From Histomonas meleagridis (taxonomy: Eukaryota > Parabasalia > Tritrichomonadida > Dientamoebidae), in assembly GCA_020186115.1 (NCBI GenBank), contig WSYJ01000164.1, forward strand, positions 682,001-746,000: a DNA stretch of 64,000 nucleotides. Direction: 5' to 3'. A program made the position numbers and the translations under genes. Positions within the stretch are counted from its first letter, which is position 1. Each line of letters begins with the position of its first letter. This document shows, in pieces, positions 8,729 to 20,052 of the stretch. The notes under the pieces were generated by a model that saw nothing but the letters and a program-made list of their open reading frames with translations, ran no database searches and was not told the origin of the DNA.

Positions 8729-11633
8729 GTGAAACCAGATAAACAAAACCTAAAATCACAAGATGAATATGATTTTTTGTTATCTATCAAGCAAATTATT
8801 TTTAGCGTGAATACAAAAAATATAGTTCAATCGGCAAATTCAATAATTAATAAATATGATAATAATCATCCATTATCTTATAAAATGCTTATTTCACAAA
8901 TGATGTACATAATGTTTGTTATAAAAAGGAATGAATTTGATATTTATTTGAGTTTTTTACAAGAAATTAAAAGATTTGAAGATAAAAATCAAAACATTTC
9001 AGGTTTTCTTGATGAATTCATACGATTTCTTTTTACTAATTATTCCCAAGAATCAAATTATCTGATTAAGTATATGATTGATCATAATTTGCTTGAACCG
9101 AAAGATATTGAAAATCAAAAAAGACTATTTTTTGTTCATTATATGCCAGAAGATGAATTAAAAAGAATTATATATTATGATTTTAATAAATATTTCGCTT
9201 ATAATTATGATAAACTTTCAGCAAATGATTGGGAACTTCATAAAGAATTAATTAAAGAAGGAGTTAATCCGAATGAAATCTCAAAAATATTTCGAAATGA
9301 TGAAATAGAAAAACTTCAAGAAATGTCATCACAAGAAGATTTCGATTTTGATCAAATAGTTCGACCATCACTTTATGAAAGAAATAGTTTTATTAATCAA
9401 AGGAATGTTACATTAATTGATTATGCAGCATTTTTTGGATCTGTAAAATGTTTTAAATATTTACTTATGAATGGAGCAAATATAAATAATACAGGAAAAT
9501 ATGCAGTTGCAGGTGGAAATGAAGAAATTATTCATTTATGTGAACAAAATCATTCAACATTTGAAGATGCATATGAAACAGCAATTAAATTTCATCAAAA
9601 TGACATCTTTAAATATCTTTATGAAAACAAGATAGTTGATACCTACAATTTAGAAAAATTGGGTGTATGTTGTGTTTTATCTTATAACTTTGAAATTTTT
9701 TCGTTTTTGCTTGGCGAAGGAATGAAAATCAATGATGATATTATTAATGAATCAGCGAGAATTGGTAACTTATATATTGTGAAATATTTTCTTCGAAATA
9801 ATCAAATTCCAAATGATATTTTAGTTTATTCATCAGCATCTAGAAACATTGAACTTGTTAAATATATTTTGGGTCATAATAATTTGGATATTAATGTTAA
9901 AGATATTTTTAGAATATTTTTAGAGTTTATTTTAATAAAATAATGTTTTTAAATAATATTTGAAAATTATTTAAATGATTTAATACAGCCCTTATTTGTG
10001 CATCTGAAAATGGAAATATAGAAATAGTAAAATTACTTCTTGAACAAGAAGGAATTGATATTAATGCTAAAGGTATTTATTTGTTTTATATCGTATTTAT
10101 TTAAATAATTTTATATTTCAAAATAATATTTGGAAATTATTTAAATTATTTAATACAGCATTTATAAGGGCATCTGAAAATGGAAATATAGAAATAGTAA
10201 AATTACTTCTTGAACAAGAAGGAATTGATATTAATGCAAAAGATATTTATATGTTTTCTTTGAAATTTATTTTAATAATTTTTTATCTTAAAATAATATT
10301 TGGAAATTATTTAAATTATTTCAAACAGCACTTATTAATGCATCTTCACATGGTCATATAGAAATAGTTAAATTACTTCTTGAACAAAAAGGAATTGATA
10401 TTAATGATGGGGATGTTTATTTGTTTTACTTAATATTCATTTTAATAATTTTCTATTTCAAGATAATATTTGGAAATTATTTATATTATTTTTTTCAGCA
10501 CTTATTTGTGCTACTAATGAATATTATACAGAAATCGTTAAATTACTTCTTGAACAAGAAGGGATCGATGTTAATGCTAAAGAGATTTATTTGTTTTATT
10601 TCAAATTTATATTTATAATTTGATATTTATTTTAATAATATCAAATTTCAAAATAATATTTGGAAATTATTTAAAATATTTCAATCAGCTCTTATTTGTG
10701 CATCTGTTTTAGATCATGTAGAAATAGTTAAATTACTTCTTGAACAAGAAGGAATTGATATTAATGCTGAAGATATTTATTTGTTATATTTGATATCTAT
10801 TTTGATAATTTTTATATATTTCAAAATAATATTTGGAAATTATTTAAATTAAAAAGAACAGCACTTATGATAGCATCTAAATATGGTTATATCGAAACAG
10901 TCAAATTACTTCTTGAACAAGAAGGAATTGATATTAATGCAAAAGATATTTATTTGTTTTATTTGATATTTATTTTAATAATTTAAAATTTCAAAATAAT
11001 ATTTGGAAATTATTTAAATTATTTAATACAGCACTTATTAAAGCATCTGAAAATGGTCATACAGAAACAGTCAAATTACTTCTTGAACAAAAAGGAATTG
11101 ATATTAATGATAAAGATATTTATTTGTTTTATTTGATATTTATTTTAATAATTTAAAATTTCAAAATAATATTTGGAAATTATTTATATTATTTGAAACA
11201 GCACTTATTAAAGCATCTGAAAATGGTCATACAGAAATAGTTAAATTACTTCTTGAACAAAAAGGAATTGATATTAATGATAAAGATATTTATTTGTTTT
11301 ATTTGATATTTATTTTAATAATTTAAAATTTCAAAATAATATTTGGAAATTATTTATATTATTTGAAACAGCACTTATTAAAGCATCTGAAAATGGTCAT
11401 ACAGAAATAGTTAAATTACTTCTTGAACAAAAAGGAATTGATATTAATGATAAAGATATTTATTTGTTTTATTTGATATTTATTTTAATAATTTAAAATT
11501 TCAAAATAATATTTGGAAATTATTTAAATTATTTCAAACACCACTTATGGTAGCAACTTCAAAAGGTTATGCAGAAATAGCTAAATTAATCCATGAAAAG
11601 GAATTGATATATGCTGCCATGAAAAACCTGTAG
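8729..11633 (+). CDS. Interrupted ankyrin-repeat (DUF3447-type) protein, 11 exons
   Basis: The first exon (8729-9901) encodes about 390 residues: a helical DUF3447-like region (WELHKELIKEGVNPNEISKI, then NVTLIDYAAFFGSVKCFKYLL) followed by several diverged ankyrin repeats. Ten single-repeat exons follow, their ACN/TCN start codons lying at 9985, 10155, 10325, 10495, 10685, 10858, 11028, 11198, 11368 and 11538. Each encodes one open repeat of the type TALIKASENGHTEIVKLL; the last is distinct (TPLMVATSKGYAEIAKLI) and ends in TAG at 11631-11633. Repeats 7-9 are almost identical, so they duplicated recently. No in-frame ATG precedes the conserved N-terminus: the frame opens after a TAA at 8687-8689 and the first candidate is a GTG at 8729; the first in-frame ATG is only at 8885. 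The true start is therefore unresolved. Likely a cytosolic protein-binding scaffold (family knowledge). Confidence 0.75.
9902..11537 (+). repeat. Ten intron-like spacers between ankyrin exons, 170-bp periodic array
   Basis: Spacers, counted from the codon after N-A-K to the codon before T-A-L, lie at 9902-9984, 10072-10154, 10242-10324, 10412-10494, 10582-10684, 10772-10857, 10945-11027, 11115-11197, 11285-11367 and 11455-11537. Eight are 83 nt, one is 86 and one 103, which with the 87-nt exon gives a 170-bp period. They start GATATTTATTTG, contain TTTATTTTAATAATTT near the middle and ATTTGGAAATTATT about 25 nt before the next exon. The 20-nt insertion in the fifth spacer changes the frame without harm to the next exon, which argues that spacers are not translated. 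No GT start or AG end is shared. Confidence 0.8.
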
Positions 11634-12151
11634 ACAGATGAAAAAGTAAATAAATCATATGCTTTTTATAAAATTTTATAGCAAAATAGAAATTTTGACA
11701 TATCTTATGTGCCAAAAAAACAGTTATTTAAAACATGAACAAAAAATTATGAAAAATAATTTTTCTTTTTAACGTTCTCATAGGTGAAGCGAGTAAAAAC
11801 ATGATTACTACCAAAACACATTTGAATCTAACTAAAATTGATTAAGCTTCTGCAAAAATATTCGATAGGAAATATCAACAGTATTATGTATAATAGAGGG
11901 TAGATTCAAACATGTAATTAATATCAAATATTTTACTTAATACGACTCATTATTTTTTCAACCAAAGAAAGACGTTCGCCCAAGACAACAAAAATTAAAA
12001 TGAATTTTTATGACAAAAATGAATAGACATTGACGAGGCGCAAATTGTGACAAATTTTTTGGACCACTTTTTGAATGGATGCTGTGAGGTACCCCAAAAT
12101 TTTGTATCTCCTAAATACAAGGGCTTTCAATTTTTCTAAGCTTATTTTGTA
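11634..12151. other. Intergenic, AT-rich
   Basis: No open frame, RNA gene or repeat that I can support. It holds the 3' region of the ankyrin gene and the 5' region of the giant helical protein, whose ATG at 12152 follows a TTTGTAATG context. Confidence 0.4.
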
Positions 12152-15100
12152 ATGTTTTCAAAATCCACATTGATGAAGCCTCATCAATTTGCTTCCTTTG
12201 TTTCTTCTGTAATTCCAAATGTTATCAATTCCCTAAGAGGCTTTTTTAGATCATCAGTAGAAAAATTATCTTGGAAAAAAGGACAAGAAATTAATCATCT
12301 AAAAAATTTCCCACGTGATTCCGACGAATATAATTCAGCTATTAGCAAATTAGTATCCCTGGGAATGGCGAATCCACACTCAACAATTATATCTTTTCTT
12401 GATCTTTATCCGTTTTCACAAAATCCAATTTTATTTGAAAAAATGAAAAGTGATTTTGGTTTTGAAGATGAACAAGATTCAGCGATAGGTGAACTCCTTT
12501 CTATTTTTGGATGTTATATTTTTGGAGATGTTGTTACTCAAATTTTAACATGTTCTTCAGAAGAAGATCATCATTTAATGCCTACAATATTATCAGTGCT
12601 TTCAGAACGAAGCAAATTTCCAGAACCACAAAATACATTTTTTAAACTTCATTGGAGAAAAATAATCAAACAATTTTCAGTTATTATATCAATTCTTTCA
12701 ATCAAATCATACCAAAGCATTTATTCTTCGTTTAAAGATTGTTTAGGCGATTCTAAATATAGCACAAAAGATGTTTTATTATTATTTAGATACATAAGAT
12801 ATGATTCAACAAACGCATGTTCAAATTTAGAAAACCTAATTTCTTTTTATCAAAGCCGTAAAAAGAAATCCATGAACATCAGCGTTAAAACCTTTTTTTC
12901 AATTCTTCGCTTTACACTTTTGCAAATTTCACAATTTTCAGAGCCACTTTTGAACGATACGGAAAACCTTTTAAAAAGTGAAAAGCACAACAAAGAAACA
13001 CGAAATTCCATAACTGAATGCAAAGCCATTATTTTATCTAAATCTAAGCAATTAACGGAAGACCAAATCTTAGACTTTTCTAAAACTGTATTTAAATCCA
13101 AAGTTAAATCTGAATGTATGTTACGATCATTTTTAATATTAATTCGAAATGGACAAATTAATTTAAATTCGATGTTTTGGGAATATGGTGAAATTAATCA
13201 ATTATCTAATTTATCAGATGAATGTACAATGTTATGGAATCCAAATTATGATTCAGATTCACTTATAGATTTTTATAATCATTATATCATGAACATAACA
13301 TTAACAACTAAAACAATTCCAATTATTTCATCGATTTTATTTAATTTTGTATCACGTAACACGAATACTATTTCTAATTTAGCATTAATATATCTTAAAG
13401 ATAACAATTTACAAAAAATATTACCATTATTAACAGTGTTAACAAATATGATTAATGAAGATGTACAATTTACTAAATATGCAAGTCAAAACCCATTAAA
13501 TAAAGATAATAATTTAACAAATGAACAAAATATCCAAAATTTAAATGATAAAATTCATACATTTTTAACTACTATTAAAACGTCATTATTTAAATATTTA
13601 GAGTTTTGTAAACCTGAAAGTTATTCAACTATAACTATATCGCCGCATTTTTTATCATCATTTGAAATCTTAGAATGTCCAACTCCTAATTTTCATGTAC
13701 GGACAGATGAATTTATACCGAAACTAAGTAAAGATATGAACATTTCGGATAAATTTATGCAAGAGAAATTTCCCGATTATGTCTTTAAACGAGTGAAATT
13801 TGATATTTCATTATTAGATAATATTAGTAGTAATTCAAATGAGAAATCAATTACACATTTATTATGTTTATTACCACAAATTATTAATGAAAATGACTTA
13901 AAAGATCGGAAAAACTTATTTTTATCCATTTTAATTGAAACAATTTTATCATCGTCACAATATTTAGCACATTTTGCAGTATATACATTACAATGGATAT
14001 ATTATCAATTAAGTTATTCACGGCCAATATTATTAAGTTATTTAACACAATTTATGATGAAGATATTAAATGGACAACATATTTGTATTATATTATCATT
14101 ATATTATCATTTAATATCTTCGCCTTTAATACCTATTAAAGCTAATAATGAAAAATGGTTTGATTTATGGTATAATCATTTTCAAGCAATGATTATCTTC
14201 TTGTTAACATCGCCATATTTAGAAATACGTAAATTATCATTGTTATGTTTAAAACGATTTCAATTTATTTGTGATCAAAATAATATAACAAATACAATAT
14301 ATAGCGAATTAGAAAAGAATTTGGATAACTTTTTGATTAGATTAAGTTTAAGAAATATACCAATTAATAATTTTAATTTCGAAGATATATGTTATTGTTC
14401 TTGTATTAATCTTTATTCAATAGCTTATTCGGAGTTTTTATGTATTATATCACAAGAACAATTTAAAGAAATATTTAATATATTAATTGATTTAAATATT
14501 TCAAAATTTATTAACTTCCAAAAGATTAATAATATTAATGAAAATGATGAAATAATTGCTAATCAAATTCATAATATATTAATGTTAATTTTATGTTCAA
14601 GATTAAACTTTTGGACAACTAAAACATTTACAAATCTTAAAAATGATTTAACTAAATTAAATCCAAATAATTTCTTAAACTTATATTCAATTGAAAGTCC
14701 ATTTTTATATGATAAAACTAATAATAATGAAAGTAATTTATTTGAAAACATATTAAATAATTTATTAAATAACTCAATAAATGAATTATCATTTGAATCG
14801 AAAATATTTTCATTAATAATATCTAATTGTTCATGTTCTACACATAGTATAATCTTAGATATGATAATAAATAAATTAAAAACATTACAAAATGATTCAT
14901 CTAATAAATCCAATTTAGGATTAACACAAATGAGTAAATTCGTATCACAAATATCACAAAATACTGATTATCAATTATTAATTTGTAGTTCGTCTAATAC
15001 ATTTAATAATATTAAATTCTTCTTATTAATTATCCAAGAACTTGATGAGAAAAATGAAGTTTTATATCAAAATTATGTAACTATTATTAAAAACACTTCG

Positions 15101-18031
15101 TTAGCTTTAACTTCTGATTATAATCCTGGTAACAAAGGTTCATTACATTGTTTCCAACCATTAATATCATTAAAAGCATTTAATTGGTCCATTAATCAAC
15201 GACAACAATCATTTAAATTCTTAATGGAAATGGAACAATTAAATTTAAATAATATAAATCAAATTAAAGAAGCCGAAATCTCAATGTTTCATGTTGGAAA
15301 TCTTTTTGATAAAAACTTTCCATTTTCGAAAGAAATACAAAACATTGCAATAAATAATGACTTAGTAATGAAGAAAATACTTTCATTACATTCCAACTTA
15401 TTTGAAATGTTTTGTAATTATGCGATTCAAGGGAATTCTAATTATTTCCGTGCAATAGCATTTCAATATGTTAGTGATATTAATAATAATAGTATTCTTA
15501 CTGAAGAAGATAAGAAATATAATATTAAAACTTATAATGATCGAGGAATATTATATTTATTATCATTTATATATTTATTCTCACCTGAAATTGAAACGCG
15601 GAAATTATCATTTAAATTGATTAAAAGACTTAGTACATTATTTACTACTATTTATGAACCAAATAACTTAAAACCAATTGCATATTTAAATGAAATATTT
15701 AATGAAATCGAAAATGAATTTATTACTAATGTATCAATACCTTCTAATCAAAAGATTTATTCATTATTTTATAACATATGTAAATATTTACCATTTATAC
15801 GAATACCTTTAATTAAAGAAACTATTGAACGAATTAAACAAAATTGTTTACAACAAAACTTAAATATTATAATATCATTAATACCTAAAATAGCAAATCT
15901 TTTTAATTTAGAAGAATTACCATTAAATATATCGATATCATTAATTGATTTGTTTTTAATTATACCTAAATCAATGCATTCATTATATTGTTCATTATTT
16001 AAAGGCTTTTGTGAGATACCAAATAATTTAAATTATTTAATTAAAATCATCTTTAATTTAATACCTAATAAACAATATACAAAACAATGTGTAACTATAT
16101 TAATATCATTATCGAATGAACATTTAATGAAATTTATTTCAAGAATTATTCAGCCATTACAATTTGATTCTTGGTTTATAATTAATGTATATGAAACAGA
16201 GATATTACAAACAGGAATTAATGAAGAAGATAAAACTAAGTTTTCATTATATGGAAGTTTATTATATTTTAATGAAATCATTAATAATTATTTTAATATT
16301 ATTCTAAATTATATTCCAACGATATTACATTTTTGTTTATTAAATTTATATAATAATAAATTAATGATATATAATGACTTAATTAAAGAAATAATTACAA
16401 AGATTTTAAACAATTTTAATATTAAATTAAATGACTTAAAAATTACTTTTAAAGAAAATTCATCACCAATTGAAATATCAATCACTAAAATTATAACACA
16501 AATATGTTCTATCTTAAAAGGTCGTTATGAAAACATTATATATAATTGGAAAGAAATTGCACTTCAATGGTTTTGTAGTTGTGGTGATTTAATCATAGCT
16601 ACTAAAAGTGGAATCATATTAAGTAATATACCAATTAAATCGGATGGAAGTGATATACCATCGATTATGCATTCATTATATATTATCATAAAGAATAATT
16701 TATTAGATCAAAATGATGAAATTATAAAGAATTATATAAGTACATCATTAAATATCATTTTATATTTAACTAAAACAATTTCGAATGTTAAAATATTAGA
16801 ACATTATGGAGATTTCATATGGCAATTTGCTCAACCTTTTATCTTTAATAATGATTTAATAAACAATAATTATGAAGCCACAAAAATCGCATTTAAAATC
16901 ATCGAACAATTTATCTCAATTAAATCGACACATAAATTATTAAACATTGAAGCAAATATATTAAAGATTTCGAATTTGATTTATAATAATGAATTATTTG
17001 TTAATGTTATGGAATTCTTAACTTCAATTGCTGAATATTATTCCATTAATAATGATATTAAAATCATTAGTGTCATTATTCAAATACCAATTTTTTATGG
17101 TATATTTTGTGCTTATCATTATATTTCACCTTTCATTAACTTATATTCGAAAGAAAACATTAAAAAAATTATAAAAATCGCTAAAAGAATTTCGAAAATT
17201 GATTTCGGTAATGATTCGAAAATTTCAATAATTTTCGCCGATTATTTAAATGATATTGATAATGCTCATCCTGAAATATTTTTAGATCAAATTTGTGATG
17301 AATTATGTTTAACTTATTTCGAACCTATTAAGAAATCCGGAAAAATATTTTCGTATGAAATATATAAAAATAAAAATAATTTTAATATGACAACACTTTT
17401 AACATTTGTTCAACGAATTTTTATAAAATGTAAAAACAAAAATGATATTGTTAAAGATTATTCGAATATAATTTATTATTGTAGTAAACAAACAACGAAT
17501 TTAACAAATGATTTCCTTTATAGTATTATTGAAGATGCTGAAATTAATGGATTATTAAATAAGAAAATTGTTGACGAGTTTGAAGAAGAAGAAAAGTTAA
17601 ATAATTTGGAACTAAAGGCACAAATCGAAAATATAATATTACAAATTCAGCCATTGAGTATACCAAATGGTGAAATATATATAAACGACGAAAAATTAAT
17701 TGTTCCAATGATTCCATTGTTGAACGATTCGTGGAAGGAATTAAATGAAATCAGAAATTACTTGAAGGAAACTGTGATACAGCCGTTCGCAAATCAGAAA
17801 GCGGAATGGAAAAAATTGATCGATAAAGATAAAGGTAAAGAAGATATCGCACAAAAGAATGTGCTCGACCCAAATCAACAAAATGACTTCGATTTCTTCA
17901 TGCATAGCGAAATAGGCCCCGTGAAATCGGAAAAGTCAACAGACGGATTAGAAATAGGAGCAAAGTTAATGCCCGAGTTCTTCGCAGTTTGCTACGACGA
18001 ATATAAAGAGTTCGAAGAGAGATTGAAATAA
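12152..18031 (+). CDS. Giant helical (HEAT/ARM-like) protein, 1,959 residues
   Basis: One uninterrupted frame of 1,959 codons from an ATG at 12152 (a second ATG lies seven codons later). The protein is leucine/isoleucine/asparagine-rich throughout, with short amphipathic helices and no predicted transmembrane segment, signal peptide or obvious catalytic motif. That is the pattern of an alpha-solenoid scaffold. The N-terminus (residues 1-300) is the least asparagine-rich part and the C-terminal 150 residues are charged. The length and character recall very large scaffolds such as Furry/Mor2-type proteins, but I cannot point to a diagnostic motif, so this is only a suggestion. Low-complexity Asn runs in the middle reflect the AT-rich codon use seen elsewhere in the window. 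It stands alone: relics follow it for 1 kb. Confidence 0.6.
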   Translation: MFSKSTLMKPHQFASFVSSVIPNVINSLRGFFRSSVEKLSWKKGQEINHLKNFPRDSDEYNSAISKLVSLGMANPHSTIISFLDLYPFSQNPILFEKMKSDFGFEDEQDSAIGELLSIFGCYIFGDVVTQILTCSSEEDHHLMPTILSVLSERSKFPEPQNTFFKLHWRKIIKQFSVIISILSIKSYQSIYSSFKDCLGDSKYSTKDVLLLFRYIRYDSTNACSNLENLISFYQSRKKKSMNISVKTFFSILRFTLLQISQFSEPLLNDTENLLKSEKHNKETRNSITECKAIILSKSKQLTEDQILDFSKTVFKSKVKSECMLRSFLILIRNGQINLNSMFWEYGEINQLSNLSDECTMLWNPNYDSDSLIDFYNHYIMNITLTTKTIPIISSILFNFVSRNTNTISNLALIYLKDNNLQKILPLLTVLTNMINEDVQFTKYASQNPLNKDNNLTNEQNIQNLNDKIHTFLTTIKTSLFKYLEFCKPESYSTITISPHFLSSFEILECPTPNFHVRTDEFIPKLSKDMNISDKFMQEKFPDYVFKRVKFDISLLDNISSNSNEKSITHLLCLLPQIINENDLKDRKNLFLSILIETILSSSQYLAHFAVYTLQWIYYQLSYSRPILLSYLTQFMMKILNGQHICIILSLYYHLISSPLIPIKANNEKWFDLWYNHFQAMIIFLLTSPYLEIRKLSLLCLKRFQFICDQNNITNTIYSELEKNLDNFLIRLSLRNIPINNFNFEDICYCSCINLYSIAYSEFLCIISQEQFKEIFNILIDLNISKFINFQKINNINENDEIIANQIHNILMLILCSRLNFWTTKTFTNLKNDLTKLNPNNFLNLYSIESPFLYDKTNNNESNLFENILNNLLNNSINELSFESKIFSLIISNCSCSTHSIILDMIINKLKTLQNDSSNKSNLGLTQMSKFVSQISQNTDYQLLICSSSNTFNNIKFFLLIIQELDEKNEVLYQNYVTIIKNTSLALTSDYNPGNKGSLHCFQPLISLKAFNWSINQRQQSFKFLMEMEQLNLNNINQIKEAEISMFHVGNLFDKNFPFSKEIQNIAINNDLVMKKILSLHSNLFEMFCNYAIQGNSNYFRAIAFQYVSDINNNSILTEEDKKYNIKTYNDRGILYLLSFIYLFSPEIETRKLSFKLIKRLSTLFTTIYEPNNLKPIAYLNEIFNEIENEFITNVSIPSNQKIYSLFYNICKYLPFIRIPLIKETIERIKQNCLQQNLNIIISLIPKIANLFNLEELPLNISISLIDLFLIIPKSMHSLYCSLFKGFCEIPNNLNYLIKIIFNLIPNKQYTKQCVTILISLSNEHLMKFISRIIQPLQFDSWFIINVYETEILQTGINEEDKTKFSLYGSLLYFNEIINNYFNIILNYIPTILHFCLLNLYNNKLMIYNDLIKEIITKILNNFNIKLNDLKITFKENSSPIEISITKIITQICSILKGRYENIIYNWKEIALQWFCSCGDLIIATKSGIILSNIPIKSDGSDIPSIMHSLYIIIKNNLLDQNDEIIKNYISTSLNIILYLTKTISNVKILEHYGDFIWQFAQPFIFNNDLINNNYEATKIAFKIIEQFISIKSTHKLLNIEANILKISNLIYNNELFVNVMEFLTSIAEYYSINNDIKIISVIIQIPIFYGIFCAYHYISPFINLYSKENIKKIIKIAKRISKIDFGNDSKISIIFADYLNDIDNAHPEIFLDQICDELCLTYFEPIKKSGKIFSYEIYKNKNNFNMTTLLTFVQRIFIKCKNKNDIVKDYSNIIYYCSKQTTNLTNDFLYSIIEDAEINGLLNKKIVDEFEEEEKLNNLELKAQIENIILQIQPLSIPNGEIYINDEKLIVPMIPLLNDSWKELNEIRNYLKETVIQPFANQKAEWKKLIDKDKGKEDIAQKNVLDPNQQNDFDFFMHSEIGPVKSEKSTDGLEIGAKLMPEFFAVCYDEYKEFEERLK

Positions 18032-18239
18032 ATAAAATGGTTTTTGAAGCGAATTTATTATGATTAAGAAAATGTATATATTATTTATGTTGACAGAAAG
18101 AATGTTGTCTAAATCAGCAATATGATTATATAGTTTATATTGTGGTAAGAGAGAAATTCTCAGACAGATGTTATTAAATTTTAATGAAGTATTATGTTTC
18201 AAATAATATGAAATGCTTTGTACTGTATTTAATTATTTT

Positions 18240-18800
18240 ATGTATTGCTTATAGCCTATTGCATTTAGGGAATGTTCATGTTTGGTATCAATTACAATGC
18301 TTAATGATGCTTCAATTAGTAGTTCAACATTTTATCGATGTTCTTCACTAACATCTCTCAATTGCCAAACACACAAACAAAAATTACTTCATTTGCATTT
18401 TATAGATGCGCAGGTTTAGATCAATTAAAATGAAAAGTGTTAATTCAATTGTTTGATCAATGTATGCATTTTATGAATGTTCTGCATTAACATCAGTTCA
18501 ATTATTAGACTCACCAACAGCATTTTCTTCAAGTACGTTTTATGGTTGTTCAAGTTTAGAATCTATTACAGTGAATTTTGTTACTTGAGAATTCGGCATT
18601 TTATAACTGTTCTTCATTAAAATCTCTTCAATTCCCAGATTCATTAGCAACAATTTCTTCAAATGCATATTATGTTCAGGTTTATAATCAGTTACAATGA
18701 ATGGTGTTACTTCAATTGGTGATTCAGGATTTTATAGATGCTCTTCATTAAATTCTCTACAATTGTCAGATTCACTTAACAACAGTTTTTCCAAATTTTA
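18240..18800 (+). pseudogene. BspA-like leucine-rich-repeat gene relic
   Basis: Successive stretches still read as BspA-type LRR_5 repeats: AFY(G/E)CSSLTS.QLPDS-like segments recur about every 70-80 bases (for example FYRCSSLTSLNC, FYECSALTSVQLLDSPTAFSSSTFYGCSSLESITV). Stops and frame changes separate them, for example at the TGA after VNFVT near 18590. There is no start and no transmembrane end. It is a decayed relative of the BspA-like gene at 27458-29074. The remainder of 18032-19068 shows no supported feature. Confidence 0.65.
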
Positions 18801-19068
18801 AATCAGATGAAAATAAAATTGACCATTAGTGAATTTCTAGTGAATAATAATTATCAACGAAATCATAATTCTTTGTAAATGTTCCAAATGATTCTTTTTG
18901 ATTTAGAGTTTACACAGTTTCTCATTATGCATAAACAAATTTATTGACGCTTTTAAATGACGAAGTTGATTATAAAAATGATTTATTAATAAATTATTGA
19001 AAAACATTATTTTTCGATGAACAAATTTTTGATAATTTGTAACACCTGTAAGGAGCCCACACATTTTG

Positions 19069-19737
19069 TTAGAGGAAAAGAGAGGATAACTCCGCAACGT
19101 CAGGTGAATATTTTTGGATATTTTCAATTAGCATATTTATACGTTCGAGTTGAATTTTGCTTTTTTCTGATATTGCTTGTATTTCTGTGCGAATGTCTTG
19201 TGATACTGATGTTATCTGATTTAGCCATTTTTGCTCAAGTTGATAATCATTTGTTGGAATATCATAAGTTTCAGCATCACTAACATTTTGGTGTTGCTTC
19301 ATTTTCTTAAATCGGTTCCAAGAAAAAGTAGCTGCTGTTAATCCTTCATACAAAATTGGTGGGGGATTTCGAAATACAACTACTTCTTCTCGTTTTTCTG
19401 TTAGGCCTGACTTTCTGGATTGTTGATTTGGAAATGTGATATAGTGGGTTAATGAAAAAGATATTGCACCTTTTGGAAAAATTTCAACTGTTGCTTCAAA
19501 TTCACCCCATCCATCTTCAGAAGCCTTATAAGGTTCTGAAGTACATATCCTCTCGGGAGGCTTAAAAGACTCATGAAGGTGAAAAACAACCTTTTCAACC
19601 CATTTAGTCATGTCTTCACCCGTTGGACTATAAAGAAATATTTCCCAATGATGAGTCTTATATTCTGTTGGCCTTTGAAGACGGCGTACATTATGCCCAA
19701 CAACAACTTTCTTTTCGATAACTAAATCATCAATCAT
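19069..19737 (-). CDS. YEATS-domain protein (GAS41/Yaf9/Taf14 type)
   Basis: The open frame begins at a TTG at 19803; I prefer the first in-frame ATG at 19737 (MIDDLVIEKKVVVGHN), giving 222 residues. Residues about 8-130 are a YEATS domain: THHWEIFLYSPTGEDMTKWVEKVVFHLHESFKPP, then a GWGEFEATVEIFPKGA core. YEATS domains bind acylated histone H3 lysines and occur in chromatin remodelling (SWR1/INO80), NuA4 and TFIID complexes. The C-terminal 70 residues are a predicted coiled coil (QKWLNQITSVSQDIRTEIQAI...), as in GAS41/Yaf9, where it mediates complex assembly. The length suits this subfamily. It probably acts in the nucleus as a chromatin reader. It is convergent with the relic region on its 3' side and divergent from the small gene at 20053. 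Confidence 0.85.
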   Translation of the reverse strand: MIDDLVIEKKVVVGHNVRRLQRPTEYKTHHWEIFLYSPTGEDMTKWVEKVVFHLHESFKPPERICTSEPYKASEDGWGEFEATVEIFPKGAISFSLTHYITFPNQQSRKSGLTEKREEVVVFRNPPPILYEGLTAATFSWNRFKKMKQHQNVSDAETYDIPTNDYQLEQKWLNQITSVSQDIRTEIQAISEKSKIQLERINMLIENIQKYSPDVAELSSLFL

Positions 19738-20052
19738 TTCTTCTTTCCTAATCTGAACAGGTATGCTCTCAAAAAGTAAACACGACCGTTTACATTTTTG
19801 CAAAGGTTTTCTTATTCAAGGAAAAAAATTTTTATAAAAAAGCACTCTTATTTTTATAATACTTTCAAAAACATAAAGGAAAATTGTAGAATTAGAGGTA
19901 TTAAATTTTGAAATCAAATTAATATAGAATGCATTAAAGAATACAGCGGGTCTTCCACACATGCAATTGAATGTGTGTTCAAATTATTCATTCAATTTTT
20001 TATGGCGTAAAATGGAATATTTTAAAAAGATCTTTCCAGTAGAAAAAAAATC

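Noticed and set aside
9902-11537. Ordinary GT-AG introns using the TTGTTTTATTTG and ACAG in the ankyrin spacers
   Set aside because: The GT is missing at that place in several spacers (for example 9902-9984), the GT-to-ACAG length of 76 does not keep the ankyrin frame, and other spacers have no AG near the exon.
9902-11537. AT-AC (U12-like) introns, ATATTT...AC
   Set aside because: The length between these ends (84) leaves the exons out of frame, and the AC is simply part of the conserved Thr codon.
9902-11537. CRISPR-like array because of the regular 170-bp period
   Set aside because: The repeated part encodes ankyrin repeats, units are far too long, and the window is eukaryotic.
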